Below, in pieces: positions 1 to 9,438 of a stretch of 32,324 bases of DNA. A program made the translations under genes and the position numbers. This DNA is from an uncultured Ruminobacter sp. (GTDB lineage: Bacteria; Pseudomonadota; Gammaproteobacteria; Enterobacterales; Succinivibrionaceae): positions 1 through 32,324 of the forward strand of contig CACWVT010000022.1 of the NCBI GenBank assembly GCA_902764345.1, given 5' to 3'. The notes beneath the pieces are model-generated. The model had not been told where the DNA came from. It saw only the letters and a program-made list of their open reading frames with translations, and did not search any database. Numbering within the stretch: the first letter of the stretch is position 1; each line of letters opens with the position of its first letter.

Positions 1-2
1 TT

Positions 3-113
3 GAGCTTCATGTTGAGGATAAAGCTTTGATTGTCCTGATAGAGCTTATGTATATTTTTGACTGAACCATATCCCTTGTCTGCGACCAGAACTTTTTTAC
101 CCGAGTTTGATAC
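3..113 (-). pseudogene. Remnant of a second transposase, cut by the window edge
   Basis: Reading the minus strand, an open frame starts just after a TAA at 114-116 and runs off the window. It encodes a segment with VLVADKGYGS followed by a hydrophilic helix and SFILNMKL. The ADKGY pattern is the second catalytic Asp block of IS4-type DDE transposases. The residues differ from the corresponding ITADKGLNSG block of the intact transposase next door, so this is a different element. No start codon is visible. The coding similarity ends at the terminal repeat of the neighbouring insertion sequence, and the N-terminal part is not found on the other side of that element. Probably a fragment left by nested insertion or deletion. 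Confidence 0.5.
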
Positions 114-114
114 T
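100..114 (+). repeat. Left terminal inverted repeat of the IS
   Basis: The sequence CCCGAGTTTGATACT is the exact reverse complement of 1980-1994. It lies 41 bp beyond the transposase stop codon. Confidence 0.75.
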
Positions 115-155
115 TAATCGGTGACACCCCCTGTATTTAAGCCAAAAACGAGCTT

Positions 156-1862
156 TTAAGGTGTTGTGTACATCGATTTTAGTATTTTTGAATGATATCG
201 TTTTAAATCTTCAATCCTCACATATCTGGAATCAAAATTGATGCCAAGGATTTTATCCAGCTCATCCACAACAGACTCTCTTCTGTTCAATGAATATATG
301 TCCTTGGACAATTCTGTTGCCATGGCAGAATTTAATCCGTCAATTATTTTCCTGCCGGAGTATTGATGTTTCAATCTGAGCTCAAGCATTCTGAGCATGG
401 TGAGAGAAATGAAACAGGTAAGGAAATGAGCTTCTATATGTTCCCTTGTACGTACAAAAACAGGTCTGCCTTTCAGGTCTGTTTTTGTAATTCTGAAAGA
501 TTCTTCTATACGCCATAACCCTCGGTATTTGGAAATAACTTCAGAAAGGGACAATTGGGTCTCCGATGTGACTATGAGATAATATCCATCTAAAGCTTCA
601 TCTTCTGATATTTTTTCCTGATTAAGCTCTGTTTGCGTGGTTACCGTTTTACTTTTCAGTCCCGTAATCTTATCTACTGAAAACTCATCAATGTATTTTT
701 TCATTCCGGTGTGGCAGCTTTGTTTGAATTTAGTCGGATTGGCTGCAAGAACAGCTATTTTATCAAGAAGATTATCACGGGTGTTTTTCTCCTTTACCTG
801 ATATTTCTCTGACCAGATGCATACAACTTTTTGGCGATGAAGATGCTTCGTTCCGTCAGGATACGGGACTGTTATTTCTCTTATAAATTCCTTGAATTTG
901 AAATCATGCTGAGAATTGAAATGCCATCCTTCATCTGACAGTACTTGAGACTTGAGCTGTTTACTTGCACCGCGTATCTTCTGACTGACAATATAACCGT
1001 TGTTGCTGCTGAGGATATATCCAAGATTTGCTCCGCTGTTTAACCCCTTATCTGCGGTAATAATTACTTTCTCTGAAGCGTACCGATGCTTTACATCATC
1101 GAAAGACGGTTTTAATGTACTGCAATCTGCCGTATTGCCGTCATACAGGTAGAAATCAACGGGTAATCCCTGATTATCAATGAATAACCCCATCTGAACA
1201 ATTGGATTTGGACGATGTTCTTTACTGCATCCCTTCTTACGAAAATCATCGGCTTCATCAATTTCAAAAAAATAGTTTGTTACATCATAGTAAATAATTT
1301 CAGTATTGCGATTGTACTTCTCACACAATTGATTGTGCATCCGTTCAACGATTTCATTCTTGTATTCATGAAACAACGTCAGTGATTTGTACAGGTGTTC
1401 TATTTTGATTTCATAATCTTCCATGAAAAAATCGAAACCTTTTTCCAAGGATGCTTTCTTTGAATTTGGTTTCAACACCCGCATAAAACAAAGGAATTTG
1501 AGACAGTCATCAATACTGTACTCAATATCCGTCTGTGATTGGATTTCTTCACAGACTTTATCCAGTCCAAGTTCCTGATACATCTTATCAAGATAAAAGT
1601 AGCCGTAGTTTCTTAACGTATTCCTGTCAGAAATCTTCTCAGCAAGATTGATGGTTAACTTAATGAAAGCTTCTTTTTTATTCTGCTCATTTCTATATTT
1701 TTCAATAAGTTTGTTAACCGCATCTGGATCGTTCTTTGTCAGTTCTGATTCTGTCCCAAGATATTCAACTGTTCTCTGCTTAACTTTGCCGTTTTCACGA
1801 TAGCCTTCAACCAGAACAATGCTTACCTGTCCATTTGCTCTTTTAATCCTGCGAACAAACAT
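156..1862 (-). CDS. IS1634-family transposase, intact (568 aa)
   Basis: DDE transposase that would catalyse cut-and-paste movement of the surrounding element. The N-terminus (MFVRRIKRANGQ...) and the length near 570 residues are typical of IS1634-like proteins. The catalytic acids can be placed: Asp about 193 in YYDVTNYFF, Asp about 271 in ITADKG, and Glu about 453 in the C-terminal block YRGLWRIEESFRITK, which is the family's Y-R-E-K signature. The ATG at 1862 is preferred because AGGAG lies 7 bases upstream; the longer frame would need a TTG at 1883 with no ribosome binding site. No frameshift or internal stop is seen. A hairpin terminator lies between its start and the right repeat. Confidence 0.85.
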   Translation of the reverse strand: MFVRRIKRANGQVSIVLVEGYRENGKVKQRTVEYLGTESELTKNDPDAVNKLIEKYRNEQNKKEAFIKLTINLAEKISDRNTLRNYGYFYLDKMYQELGLDKVCEEIQSQTDIEYSIDDCLKFLCFMRVLKPNSKKASLEKGFDFFMEDYEIKIEHLYKSLTLFHEYKNEIVERMHNQLCEKYNRNTEIIYYDVTNYFFEIDEADDFRKKGCSKEHRPNPIVQMGLFIDNQGLPVDFYLYDGNTADCSTLKPSFDDVKHRYASEKVIITADKGLNSGANLGYILSSNNGYIVSQKIRGASKQLKSQVLSDEGWHFNSQHDFKFKEFIREITVPYPDGTKHLHRQKVVCIWSEKYQVKEKNTRDNLLDKIAVLAANPTKFKQSCHTGMKKYIDEFSVDKITGLKSKTVTTQTELNQEKISEDEALDGYYLIVTSETQLSLSEVISKYRGLWRIEESFRITKTDLKGRPVFVRTREHIEAHFLTCFISLTMLRMLELRLKHQYSGRKIIDGLNSAMATELSKDIYSLNRRESVVDELDKILGINFDSRYVRIEDLKRYHSKILKSMYTTP

Positions 1863-1940
1863 TTTTGGACTCCTTAATATCAAAAGACAACCTCAAGAAT
1901 ATTATACCATATACATTACGTATACACAACATAATTATTT

Positions 1941-1967
1941 AAAGAAAAACCTCTTTTTTCAAGAGGT
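1941..1967 (-). terminator. Inward-facing terminator just inside the right IS end
   Basis: On the minus strand the stem ACCTCTT / AAGAGGT (1961-1967 with 1949-1955) has a GAAAA loop and is followed by TTTTCTTT. It sits between the right inverted repeat and the transposase start. It would stop transcription arriving from the glg side before it reaches the transposase, a known self-limiting arrangement in insertion sequences. Confidence 0.6.
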
Positions 1968-1979
1968 CTGTGATGGTTT

Positions 1980-1994
1980 AGTATCAAACTCGGG
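1980..1994 (-). repeat. Right terminal inverted repeat of the IS
   Basis: Exact reverse complement of 100-114. It is followed by an A-rich tract and non-coding sequence. Confidence 0.75.
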
Positions 1995-2060
1995 AAAAAA
2001 ATAAAACTTAAGACCAAAAAACTTGTAAAAACAAAGTCTTCAAAATTCATAATTCAACAG

Positions 2061-2106
2061 AAGAAAAATATAAGGCATCCACGGTATAATCCGGGGATGC
2101 CTTATA
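2061..2106 (-). terminator. Rho-independent terminator of glgB-glgX
   Basis: A perfect 12-bp stem (2069-2080 with 2095-2106, core AAGGCATCC / GGATGCCTT) is followed on the minus strand by ATTTTTCTT. It lies about 105 bases after the glgX stop. Confidence 0.85.
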
Positions 2107-2211
2107 AGTCTTGGAAACGACGCAATAAACAGAGTTCCCCCCTGTCCTGACGTGAAAGCGGAGACCTGCACTGTCCCCGCTCTCAATTATCACAAGCGTT
2201 TCAGGGCAGAA

Positions 2212-4503
2212 TTACTTTTTAACGTTTGCCCGTGTCAGAGTAGACAGAATTCCCTTTGGCAGGACGTTACCGAGTTCCCTGTAATGACTGGAAACGGTCT
2301 GTGCCACGCTTTCAATCATTCTGCGGCTTACGGATACGCCATGGACGTGAAGATGCTCTTCTTCACTCGCATTAATGGCTGCGCCCGATGACCTGTAGGC
2401 CCCGGAAACAAGTTCCCTGTCAACCTGCTTCAGAAGCTTCATGCAGAGTGAGCAACATACCGGAATCAGTCCCTTTCTGTCGCCGTAGCGATCAGGAATG
2501 CCGTTTTCCTCGGCAGTATCCATAACCGCACTCCATGCCATATCTTCATCCGGCTCAGGCAGGTGGAAGCAGATATCATAACGACTTGCGTTAAAGAGTA
2601 TTATGTATCTTTCCCCGCCCTCGCGGTGTTCACCGATATCAAGCATGAAGGCCTGAGATACAGGAGAAGCCCAGTCTGAATCCTCAAGAGGCTGACCGCT
2701 CGGATGATACCAGTCAACGTCATGCTTAACGCCCTTCTGAATTCTGAAGTTGTCACCGTCAAGCTGAAGATCCGTAAACACTTTAGAGCTTGTGCGGATA
2801 TGCGTCAACAGGCTGACGAAATCGCGGAAATTCTGCTGAGCCTGATTCAGATCCCAGTGAACATAGCTTATTTCATTATCCTGACAATAAGCGTTGTTGT
2901 TTCCACCCTGGGTTCTGCCGATTTCATCACCGGCCACAAAATGAGGAATCCCCTGAGACAGAAGCAGCGTCGCCATCATGTTACGCTTAACCTGATTACG
3001 TCTTCTGAGAATTGTAGGATTCTTTGTCGGACCTTCCTCACCCCAGTTATACGAAACATTGTTTCCGGAACCGTCACGGTTATGCTCACCGTTGGCCTCA
3101 TTGTGTCTGTCGTTATAGGAAACCACATCCTCAAGAGTAAAACCGTCATGATAGCTCACGAAGTTCACAGATGTGTTTATCGAGCGAATGTTCTTCGGAT
3201 AAAGATCCCTTGAACCAAGAAGCCTTGTGGCCAATTCGCCCATCTTTCCCTGATCACCGCGCCAGAAGGATCTTACGGTGTCACGGTATCTGTCATTCTG
3301 TTCGCTCCACTGTGAAGGGAACTGACCGACACGGTAACCGAAGCCGCCGACATCCCAAGGTTCACCGATAAGTATGGCCTGGCTGATAATCGGATCGGCA
3401 TGGCACGCCTTAAAGAAGGTACCGTGCGTTTCGAATGAATTGAACACGTACGGAGTGGTTTCTCGGGCAACGGTTACGGCCAGGTCGAATCTGAAGCCGT
3501 CCACCTGCATCTCCGTAAGCCAGTAGCGCATTGAATCGAGAATAATGTGCAGTCCCGGTTCGCTTGAGGAATTGAAGCTGTTGCCGCATCCCGTCACGTT
3601 GGTGGTGGCAAGATAGTTTACGCTCTTGTCTTCATTGAATTCGTATACGTAGTAGTTTCTGCTGTCAAATCCCCTGAAGGAAATGTTCGGACCGCCATAA
3701 CCGCCTTCGGCAGTATGGTTGTACACCACATCCATGATAACACCGATGCCCGCACGGTGAAGTTCCCTCACCATTGTCTTGAACTCGTTTACGGCATCAC
3801 TTCTGGCGTATCCCGGTTCGGGAGCGAAGAAGCACATCGGGTTATAGCCCCAGTAGTTTGACAGTCCCATGTCGATAAGACGTGATTCACTCATCTTGGC
3901 AAACACCGGCATCAGCTGTACCGCAGTTATGCCGAGTTCCTTCAGATACTTAATCACGGACGGCTGGCACAGACCGAGAAATGTACCGCGGTATTCCTCC
4001 GGAATGTCAGCACGAAGCTTTGTAAAGCCCTTTACGTGGGTTTCATAAAGAATTGTTCCGGACTTGGTTAATCCCGGCTTCTTTACTCCCTGCCAGTCAA
4101 ATGATGTGTCGTCAACAACAACTGACTTGCTTATCATCTTACCCGAATCGTTCAGGTAGAGTTCGTAATTCCAGTCAATCGGTCTGTTAATCTTTTTGGC
4201 ATACGGGTCAATAAGAATCTTTGTTGCATCAAATGACAGTCCGTTCTTCGGCTCGTTCCTGCCGTCAACGCTGTATGCGTAAAGCTGACCCGGCTTTACG
4301 TTTGCAACGAAGCCGAACCATAAACCGTCATGCTTTTCCGGTAAATCGTAACGTACGATTTCCTTTTCATCTTCAGTGTAAAGAATCAGAGTCACTTTGG
4401 TGGCTTCTGGAGCCCAAACACTGAAATTACAGCCCCCATCACGGACAGAGGCCCCTAATGGGGCCTCTTTTCCGGACATGAGCACGAAATGCTCATTAGT
4501 CAT
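2212..4503 (-). CDS. glgX: Glycogen debranching enzyme GlgX (763 aa)
   Basis: GH13 isoamylase-type debranching enzyme that hydrolyses alpha-1,6 branch points of phosphorylase-trimmed glycogen in the cytoplasm. An N-terminal CBM48-like domain (about 15-110) precedes the TIM barrel. Conserved GH13 blocks are visible: DVVYNH near 258, DGFRFDLAV with nucleophile Asp340, LIGEPWDVG with acid/base Glu381, and YHDG with Asp453. The protein is about 100 residues longer than E. coli GlgX (657 aa), and the last 72 residues (692-763) follow the end of the C-terminal beta domain without a recognised match. The gene starts 8 bases after the glgB stop, and its ribosome binding site (AGGAGA) lies within the end of glgB, so the two are co-transcribed and probably translationally coupled. 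Confidence 0.93.
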   Translation of the reverse strand: MTNEHFVLMSGKEAPLGASVRDGGCNFSVWAPEATKVTLILYTEDEKEIVRYDLPEKHDGLWFGFVANVKPGQLYAYSVDGRNEPKNGLSFDATKILIDPYAKKINRPIDWNYELYLNDSGKMISKSVVVDDTSFDWQGVKKPGLTKSGTILYETHVKGFTKLRADIPEEYRGTFLGLCQPSVIKYLKELGITAVQLMPVFAKMSESRLIDMGLSNYWGYNPMCFFAPEPGYARSDAVNEFKTMVRELHRAGIGVIMDVVYNHTAEGGYGGPNISFRGFDSRNYYVYEFNEDKSVNYLATTNVTGCGNSFNSSSEPGLHIILDSMRYWLTEMQVDGFRFDLAVTVARETTPYVFNSFETHGTFFKACHADPIISQAILIGEPWDVGGFGYRVGQFPSQWSEQNDRYRDTVRSFWRGDQGKMGELATRLLGSRDLYPKNIRSINTSVNFVSYHDGFTLEDVVSYNDRHNEANGEHNRDGSGNNVSYNWGEEGPTKNPTILRRRNQVKRNMMATLLLSQGIPHFVAGDEIGRTQGGNNNAYCQDNEISYVHWDLNQAQQNFRDFVSLLTHIRTSSKVFTDLQLDGDNFRIQKGVKHDVDWYHPSGQPLEDSDWASPVSQAFMLDIGEHREGGERYIILFNASRYDICFHLPEPDEDMAWSAVMDTAEENGIPDRYGDRKGLIPVCCSLCMKLLKQVDRELVSGAYRSSGAAINASEEEHLHVHGVSVSRRMIESVAQTVSSHYRELGNVLPKGILSTLTRANVKK

Positions 4504-4511
4504 ATTTTATT

Positions 4512-6698
4512 TTAATCTCCTATACGCTTAATAAAGACAGTAGCTAAAGGAGGAAGATTCAGTACGATAGAATGATACTGGCCGTGCCATGAAACATCAG
4601 AGGCCTCAAATTCAATGCCGCCCAGATCATAATCACTACCCCAATAGTACTTGCTGTCCGTATTCAGGATAACCTTGTACTTGCCTGCAGTCGGAACACC
4701 GAGGCGATACTGCTCGTGGGTTGTAGGAGTGAAGTTACTTACCACGATTACAGGATTTTCACCGTTGGCATCTCTGCGCATCATGGCAAAAATACTGTTC
4801 TGGTAATCGCTGTGATCCAACCACATGAAACCGCTCTTGTCGTAATCGGCATTGTACAGGGCAGGTTCAGACTTATACATTGCGTTCAGATCCTGAATAA
4901 GCTTCTTCTGTCCCTTATGCTTATCGAACTGGAGCAGCCACCACTGAAGCTGGCTGTCATGGTTCCATTCTGCAGTCTGTGCAAATTCCGTACCCATGAA
5001 GTTAAGCTTCTTACCAGGATGCGCATACATGTAGCCCATGTAGGCTCTCAGGTTTGCAGCCTGCTGCCATTCGTCACCAGGCATCTTGTACAGCATTGAA
5101 AGCTTGCCGTGTACAACTTCGTCGTGAGAAATAGACAGAATGAAGTTTTCATCATAGGCATAAATCATGGAGAAGGTCATTTCACTGTGATGATACTTAC
5201 GGTAGATAGGATCCTTCTTCATGTATTCAAGAGTATCGTGCATCCAACCCATGTTCCACTTGAAGCCGAAGCCGAGACCACCGGTGTAGGTAGGACGTGA
5301 AACACCAGCGAAAGCTGTTGATTCTTCAGCAATGGTCATGCACTGAGGATAATTCTTGTAAACTTCTTCGTTAAACCATCTTAAGAGACTGATGGCTTCG
5401 TAGTTGTGGTTACCGCCGTCAACGTTAGGTACCCATTCACCGGCCTTACGTGAGTAGTCCCAGTAAAGCATTGAAGCTACGGCGTCTACACGGAGACCGT
5501 CAACATGGTAGTAGTCGAGCCATACAAGGGCACTTGCAACCAGGAACTGACGAACGGTGTCACGACCAAAGTCGTAAATGTATGAATTCCAGTCAGGATG
5601 CCAACCACGACGAGGGTCTTCGTATTCGTATAAAGGAGTACCGTCGAAACGGGCGAGACCGTGTGAATCTGAAGGGAAGTGAGCAGGTACCCAGTCGAGA
5701 ATTACACCGATGCCGTTCTGGTGACACTGATCGATGAAGTACTTAAAGTCATCGGCAGTACCGAATCTGCTGGTTGGAGAGAACAGACCAACCGGCTGAT
5801 AACCCCAGGAACCGGAGAACGGATGTTCCATGATAGGAAGAAGTTCGATATGGGTGTACCCCATTTCCTTTACGTAAGGAATCAGTTGTTCAGCCATTTC
5901 ACGATAGCTCAGACTGTCACCGTTTTCGTGACGGCGCCATGAAGCAAAATGAAGCTCGTAGATACTGATTGCCTGCTTGAGCTTGTCATTCTTCTGACTT
6001 TCAATCCAAGCGGCATCGTTCCACTTGTAACGTTTCTGATCGTATACAACTGAAGCGAATGAAGGATACTGTTCGGCATAGAAGCCTACAGGGTCAGACT
6101 TGTGCGGTAAACGATTGCCGAACGGGTCCTTAAGTTCGTACTTATAGCGTTCACCTTCGCCGAGACCAGGAACGAACAGAACCCATTCACCCATTAAGCT
6201 TCTCTGCATAGGATGGCGGCGACCGTCCCAGAAGTTAAAGTCACCGATTACGCTTACGTTACTTGCTGACGGAGCATAAACTGCAAAACGAACACCCTTA
6301 ATCTTAACGCCTTCAACTTCAATCTCCACCAGCTGGGCCCCCATGGTACGATACAGGTTTGCGGCATCATTACGCATGGTAGACAGACCTTCGTAAGCTT
6401 CGTTACGGAACTGGTACGGATCGATTACCTGAATCTTTGAATCTTGGTATTCAACGTCAAACAGGTAGTTGAATTCCTTGTCGGCCTTAGGGAAGTTAAG
6501 CTCAAAAAGACCTTCCTCTTCAACCTTTGCCATGGAACCGAGTTTCTTCTTGCCGTCGATTGACTTCACGTCAACACTGATTGCACCAGGCAACCAGGTA
6601 CGGAGAATGTAACCGCCCTGACCTTCAGGATTCTTTTGCAAACCAAAAGTCTCAAAAGGTCTTGCCAAACTGGCATTATTCAAATCATCAATAAGCAT
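4512..6698 (-). CDS. glgB: 1,4-alpha-glucan branching enzyme GlgB (728 aa)
   Basis: Transfers segments of alpha-1,4 glucan chains to the 6-position, creating branches in glycogen. The length is the same as E. coli GlgB (728 aa) and the catalytic residues fall at the same numbers: nucleophile Asp405 in DGLRVDAV, acid/base Glu458 in TIAEES, and Asp526 in ISHDEVVHGK. Two N-terminal beta domains occupy about 1-220; the second carries VIGDFNFWDGRRHPM, typical of CBM48. AAGGA lies 6 bases before the ATG. It is the first gene of a glgB-glgX unit. No glgC, glgA or glgP is present in the window, so synthesis and phosphorolysis must be encoded elsewhere. Confidence 0.96.
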   Translation of the reverse strand: MLIDDLNNASLARPFETFGLQKNPEGQGGYILRTWLPGAISVDVKSIDGKKKLGSMAKVEEEGLFELNFPKADKEFNYLFDVEYQDSKIQVIDPYQFRNEAYEGLSTMRNDAANLYRTMGAQLVEIEVEGVKIKGVRFAVYAPSASNVSVIGDFNFWDGRRHPMQRSLMGEWVLFVPGLGEGERYKYELKDPFGNRLPHKSDPVGFYAEQYPSFASVVYDQKRYKWNDAAWIESQKNDKLKQAISIYELHFASWRRHENGDSLSYREMAEQLIPYVKEMGYTHIELLPIMEHPFSGSWGYQPVGLFSPTSRFGTADDFKYFIDQCHQNGIGVILDWVPAHFPSDSHGLARFDGTPLYEYEDPRRGWHPDWNSYIYDFGRDTVRQFLVASALVWLDYYHVDGLRVDAVASMLYWDYSRKAGEWVPNVDGGNHNYEAISLLRWFNEEVYKNYPQCMTIAEESTAFAGVSRPTYTGGLGFGFKWNMGWMHDTLEYMKKDPIYRKYHHSEMTFSMIYAYDENFILSISHDEVVHGKLSMLYKMPGDEWQQAANLRAYMGYMYAHPGKKLNFMGTEFAQTAEWNHDSQLQWWLLQFDKHKGQKKLIQDLNAMYKSEPALYNADYDKSGFMWLDHSDYQNSIFAMMRRDANGENPVIVVSNFTPTTHEQYRLGVPTAGKYKVILNTDSKYYWGSDYDLGGIEFEASDVSWHGQYHSIVLNLPPLATVFIKRIGD

Positions 6699-7138
6699 TA
6701 GTGTTCCTTAGTTTTTATAGCAGTAACTGCTTTATTGTTTTATAAATCAGATTCTAATTGCGTCTTAACTGCAGACCTGTAGAGTACACACGACTTAACT
6801 AAAACGTTCGGCCCGTTTTTGTTCCTAAGAACTGATATTAGACATCGGAGATGCCTGCCGTACGTTCTGAAGCATCCAACACTTAAGTTTTTCGCATAAA
6901 ACGGAAAGGATGCCCGTGCCTGCAATATTAATAAACTGTCTATGATTATTGCATTTTTTGGATTAAAACATGCTGTAAATTGTGCAATATTGTCGGATAG
7001 ATCATTTAATTTACAACTTTTATTTCAGTAAAAATAAATGAAAACGATTTAGATAAAAATTAAGCACTTTAACCGTAAGGTTCGAGAGAAAAAATGATGA
7101 CGGATGTAATAAGAATACCGATAACAAAGACAGACATA
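6699..7138. other. Non-coding gap upstream of glgB
   Basis: Between the malQ terminator and the glgB start. It must carry the glgB promoter if glgB is not read through from malQ, but no convincing -35/-10 pair and no CRP-like palindrome was found by eye. The only open frame (6740-6925, minus) lacks a ribosome binding site and is not called. Confidence 0.5.
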
Positions 7139-7168
7139 AAAACGGGAGTGCATACACACTCCCGTTTT
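7139..7168 (-). terminator. Terminator of malQ
   Basis: Perfect 12-bp stem AAAACGGGAGTG (7139-7150) with CACTCCCGTTTT (7157-7168) and a 6-base loop. The A/T arms supply U-tracts in both directions. It lies 28 bases after the malQ stop, separating malQ from glgB transcriptionally. Confidence 0.85.
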
Positions 7169-7195
7169 CGTTAAAACTTAAGTCAGTTCCAGAAA

Positions 7196-9394
7196 TTACA
7201 TTCTGTTGCTGGCCTTGAGTCTTGCCTCAGTCATCTTCTTCAGGAGAGACTTGATCTCGCGATTGTTGAATACTTCGCTTAAGTTCTTGGCAATCTTACG
7301 TCTCCAGTTAGGATATTCGGTAGAAGTACCAGGAACATTTACAGGCTTGTCCATACCTAACCAGTCTTCAATCTGAGTACTGAATAAGGCACAGTTGCCG
7401 AGACACATGTGAATCTGCATGCCGTCACGAAGTTCCTTGCTCATTGGGCAGTTGTGAGCATCTCTTGAAACCTTGTCAGAGATTACGCCGTGCCAGTGTA
7501 AGCTGTCAAGAATGCGTTGCTGGTCTTCAGTACGTGCATTACCGATTGACTGTACTGCTGCATCGTCATATAAACCAAGTTCTCTGCCGAGAGTAAGGTC
7601 ACTGTGACTCCACCAGCCTTCAATGGTAGGCATGTCATGGGTAGACAGTGCACTCATAGCCTGTTCAACGTAATCCTTAGGAGAAATGAAGCCACCGTCG
7701 GTTTCACTCTTTTCCCAGAAGAAAATCTTGTATGAATGAATACCGGCATCACGGAGAATTGCCTTCATTTCGTATGGAACGGTACCTAAGTCTTCACCAA
7801 TGATGAGACACTTGTTACGCTGTGATTCAAGCGCAAGAATACCTACAAGATCATGTACACGGTAGTAAACATATACACCCTGCTTAGCTGAAGCTGCAGG
7901 TGGAACCCACCACAGACGGAGTAATGACATTGCGTGGTCAATACGTAATGAACCGCAGTGCTGCATGTTTGATCTGAAGAGATCAATGATTGGCTGATAA
8001 CGGTTTTCTACCAGCTTCTTAGGATCCATTGGAGGTAAGCCCCAGTTCTGTCCTAAAGGTCCTAACGGATCTGGCGGAGCACCTACGGAAGCCTTAACAC
8101 AGTAGAGACTGCCGTTAGCCCAGATTTCTTCTGAACCTTCTGATACGCCTACTGCGAGGTCACGATAGATACCTACAGCCATCTTGCTGTCCTTTGCAGC
8201 CTGATGAGCAGCTTCAAGCTGTTCGTCAGCGAGGAACTGGAGGTACATGTAGAATTCAACGTCGATTTCATGTAAGTTAGCCCATTCCTTGGCGATTGGG
8301 TCACTGTACTTTCTGAAACCGTCTCTCCATACCGGCCAACCCCAGGCATTTTCGCCGTTTGAATAGAAGTGAGCCATGATGGCATCGTATAAAGCCATAG
8401 CCTTGAGAGATTCACCGCCGTTTTCCTTGAACTTGGCGTAAGCCTTACCTCTGATGGTACGGTTATCGAACAGAGCCTTCTGTTCGTCAAAAAGCTTACG
8501 GAGAACTTCAAGCTTAAGCTTCATTACATTGGTGTAATCTACATAGTCAACACTGCGCAGAGCATTCAGCTTCTTCTGGAAGTCAGAAGAGCGAACAAGC
8601 TTCTGGGCATCTTCGTTGTTCTTGAATTCGAAGGTATTTTCAGGATTGATGTAAATTACGTTCAGCCATCTGCGTGATGAAGGACTGTACGGACTTGCTG
8701 ATTCAGGGTTTGAAGGGTAAGCTGCATGAATAGGATTTACGCCGACGAAACCTGCACCATTTTCAGCAAGATTGATAATAAGATCCTTAAGATCACCGAA
8801 ATCACCGATACCCCAGTTCTTTTCAGATCTGAGAGCGTAGAGCTGCACGCTTGGACCCCATACTTTATTGCCGTTTAAAATTTCTTCAGGCTTGTAGCAG
8901 GCACGAGGACAAATGATTAAGCGCATTGGCTCAAAGGTTCTTTCACAGGTCTTGAAGGTGATATCATGATAACCTAACGGTAATGCAACGATTAAGTTAG
9001 TTCTGTATTCGATGTATTCAACACCCTTAACGACACGTGAATAAGCACGGGTATTCTTGTCAATGTAGAACTTACCCTGACACTTGGTGCCATCTTCCTG
9101 AACTACGTAATACTCGATCTCGTTATTTGATTCATTATCCGTAAGTCTTACGGTGATTTCAATTGCCTTGTTTTCGGTAGTAACAAATACAGGTTCGGTA
9201 CCGCTTACGAATAAAGCGTCCTGTTCCTGATTGTACTGTTCAGCAAGAGCTTCCTGATCATCGACATTGTAACCCAATGCCTTAAGACACTGAAGTTTGC
9301 ATTCATCAGAGATGATTACTTTCTGACCACTAGCATCGATGTATTCACCAGCGATACCGCGAGCATAAGCAATTTGTTCAATTAGATTAGCCAT
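7196..9394 (-). CDS. malQ: 4-alpha-glucanotransferase (amylomaltase) MalQ (732 aa)
   Basis: GH77 enzyme that disproportionates maltodextrins, releasing glucose and longer chains for phosphorylase. The N-terminal extension of about 170 residues is typical of the long proteobacterial MalQ. The catalytic part begins at VWGPSVQLYALRS and has NWGIGDFGDL, nucleophile Asp486 in SLRIDHAM, acid/base Glu534 in IIGEDLGTVP, and Asp587 in LSTHDMPT. The ATG at 9394 (MANLIEQ) is chosen because GGGAA stands 6 bases upstream; the in-frame ATG at 9424 has no ribosome binding site and would lie close to the predicted transcript start. A terminator separates it from glgB, so it is a single-gene unit upstream of the glycogen pair. 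Confidence 0.93.
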   Translation of the reverse strand: MANLIEQIAYARGIAGEYIDASGQKVIISDECKLQCLKALGYNVDDQEALAEQYNQEQDALFVSGTEPVFVTTENKAIEITVRLTDNESNNEIEYYVVQEDGTKCQGKFYIDKNTRAYSRVVKGVEYIEYRTNLIVALPLGYHDITFKTCERTFEPMRLIICPRACYKPEEILNGNKVWGPSVQLYALRSEKNWGIGDFGDLKDLIINLAENGAGFVGVNPIHAAYPSNPESASPYSPSSRRWLNVIYINPENTFEFKNNEDAQKLVRSSDFQKKLNALRSVDYVDYTNVMKLKLEVLRKLFDEQKALFDNRTIRGKAYAKFKENGGESLKAMALYDAIMAHFYSNGENAWGWPVWRDGFRKYSDPIAKEWANLHEIDVEFYMYLQFLADEQLEAAHQAAKDSKMAVGIYRDLAVGVSEGSEEIWANGSLYCVKASVGAPPDPLGPLGQNWGLPPMDPKKLVENRYQPIIDLFRSNMQHCGSLRIDHAMSLLRLWWVPPAASAKQGVYVYYRVHDLVGILALESQRNKCLIIGEDLGTVPYEMKAILRDAGIHSYKIFFWEKSETDGGFISPKDYVEQAMSALSTHDMPTIEGWWSHSDLTLGRELGLYDDAAVQSIGNARTEDQQRILDSLHWHGVISDKVSRDAHNCPMSKELRDGMQIHMCLGNCALFSTQIEDWLGMDKPVNVPGTSTEYPNWRRKIAKNLSEVFNNREIKSLLKKMTEARLKASNRM

Positions 9395-9438
9395 ATAATG
9401 TTCCCAACTTAAATAGGTTATCATTTGTTAATGTCAAT

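Larger units (their letters stand above)
100..1994 (-). mobile_element. IS1634-like insertion sequence (IS4 superfamily)
   Basis: A single transposase gene is bracketed by 15-bp perfect inverted repeats, CCCGAGTTTGATACT at 100-114 and its complement at 1980-1994. This gives an element of about 1.9 kb, a usual size for the family. The repeats may extend outward, imperfectly, through T-rich/A-rich tracts (93-98 and 1995-2001). No short direct repeat is visible at the two junctions. IS1634 itself is known for long, variable target duplications, and the left flank here is too short to test that. The transposase frame is intact, so the element may be active. Confidence 0.75.

Noticed and set aside
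2704-3213. 169-codon plus-strand frame
   Set aside because: Antisense to glgX, across its catalytic blocks; a shadow of a well-supported gene.
6740-6925. 61-codon minus-strand frame upstream of glgB
   Set aside because: No ribosome binding site, no recognisable features, random-looking composition.
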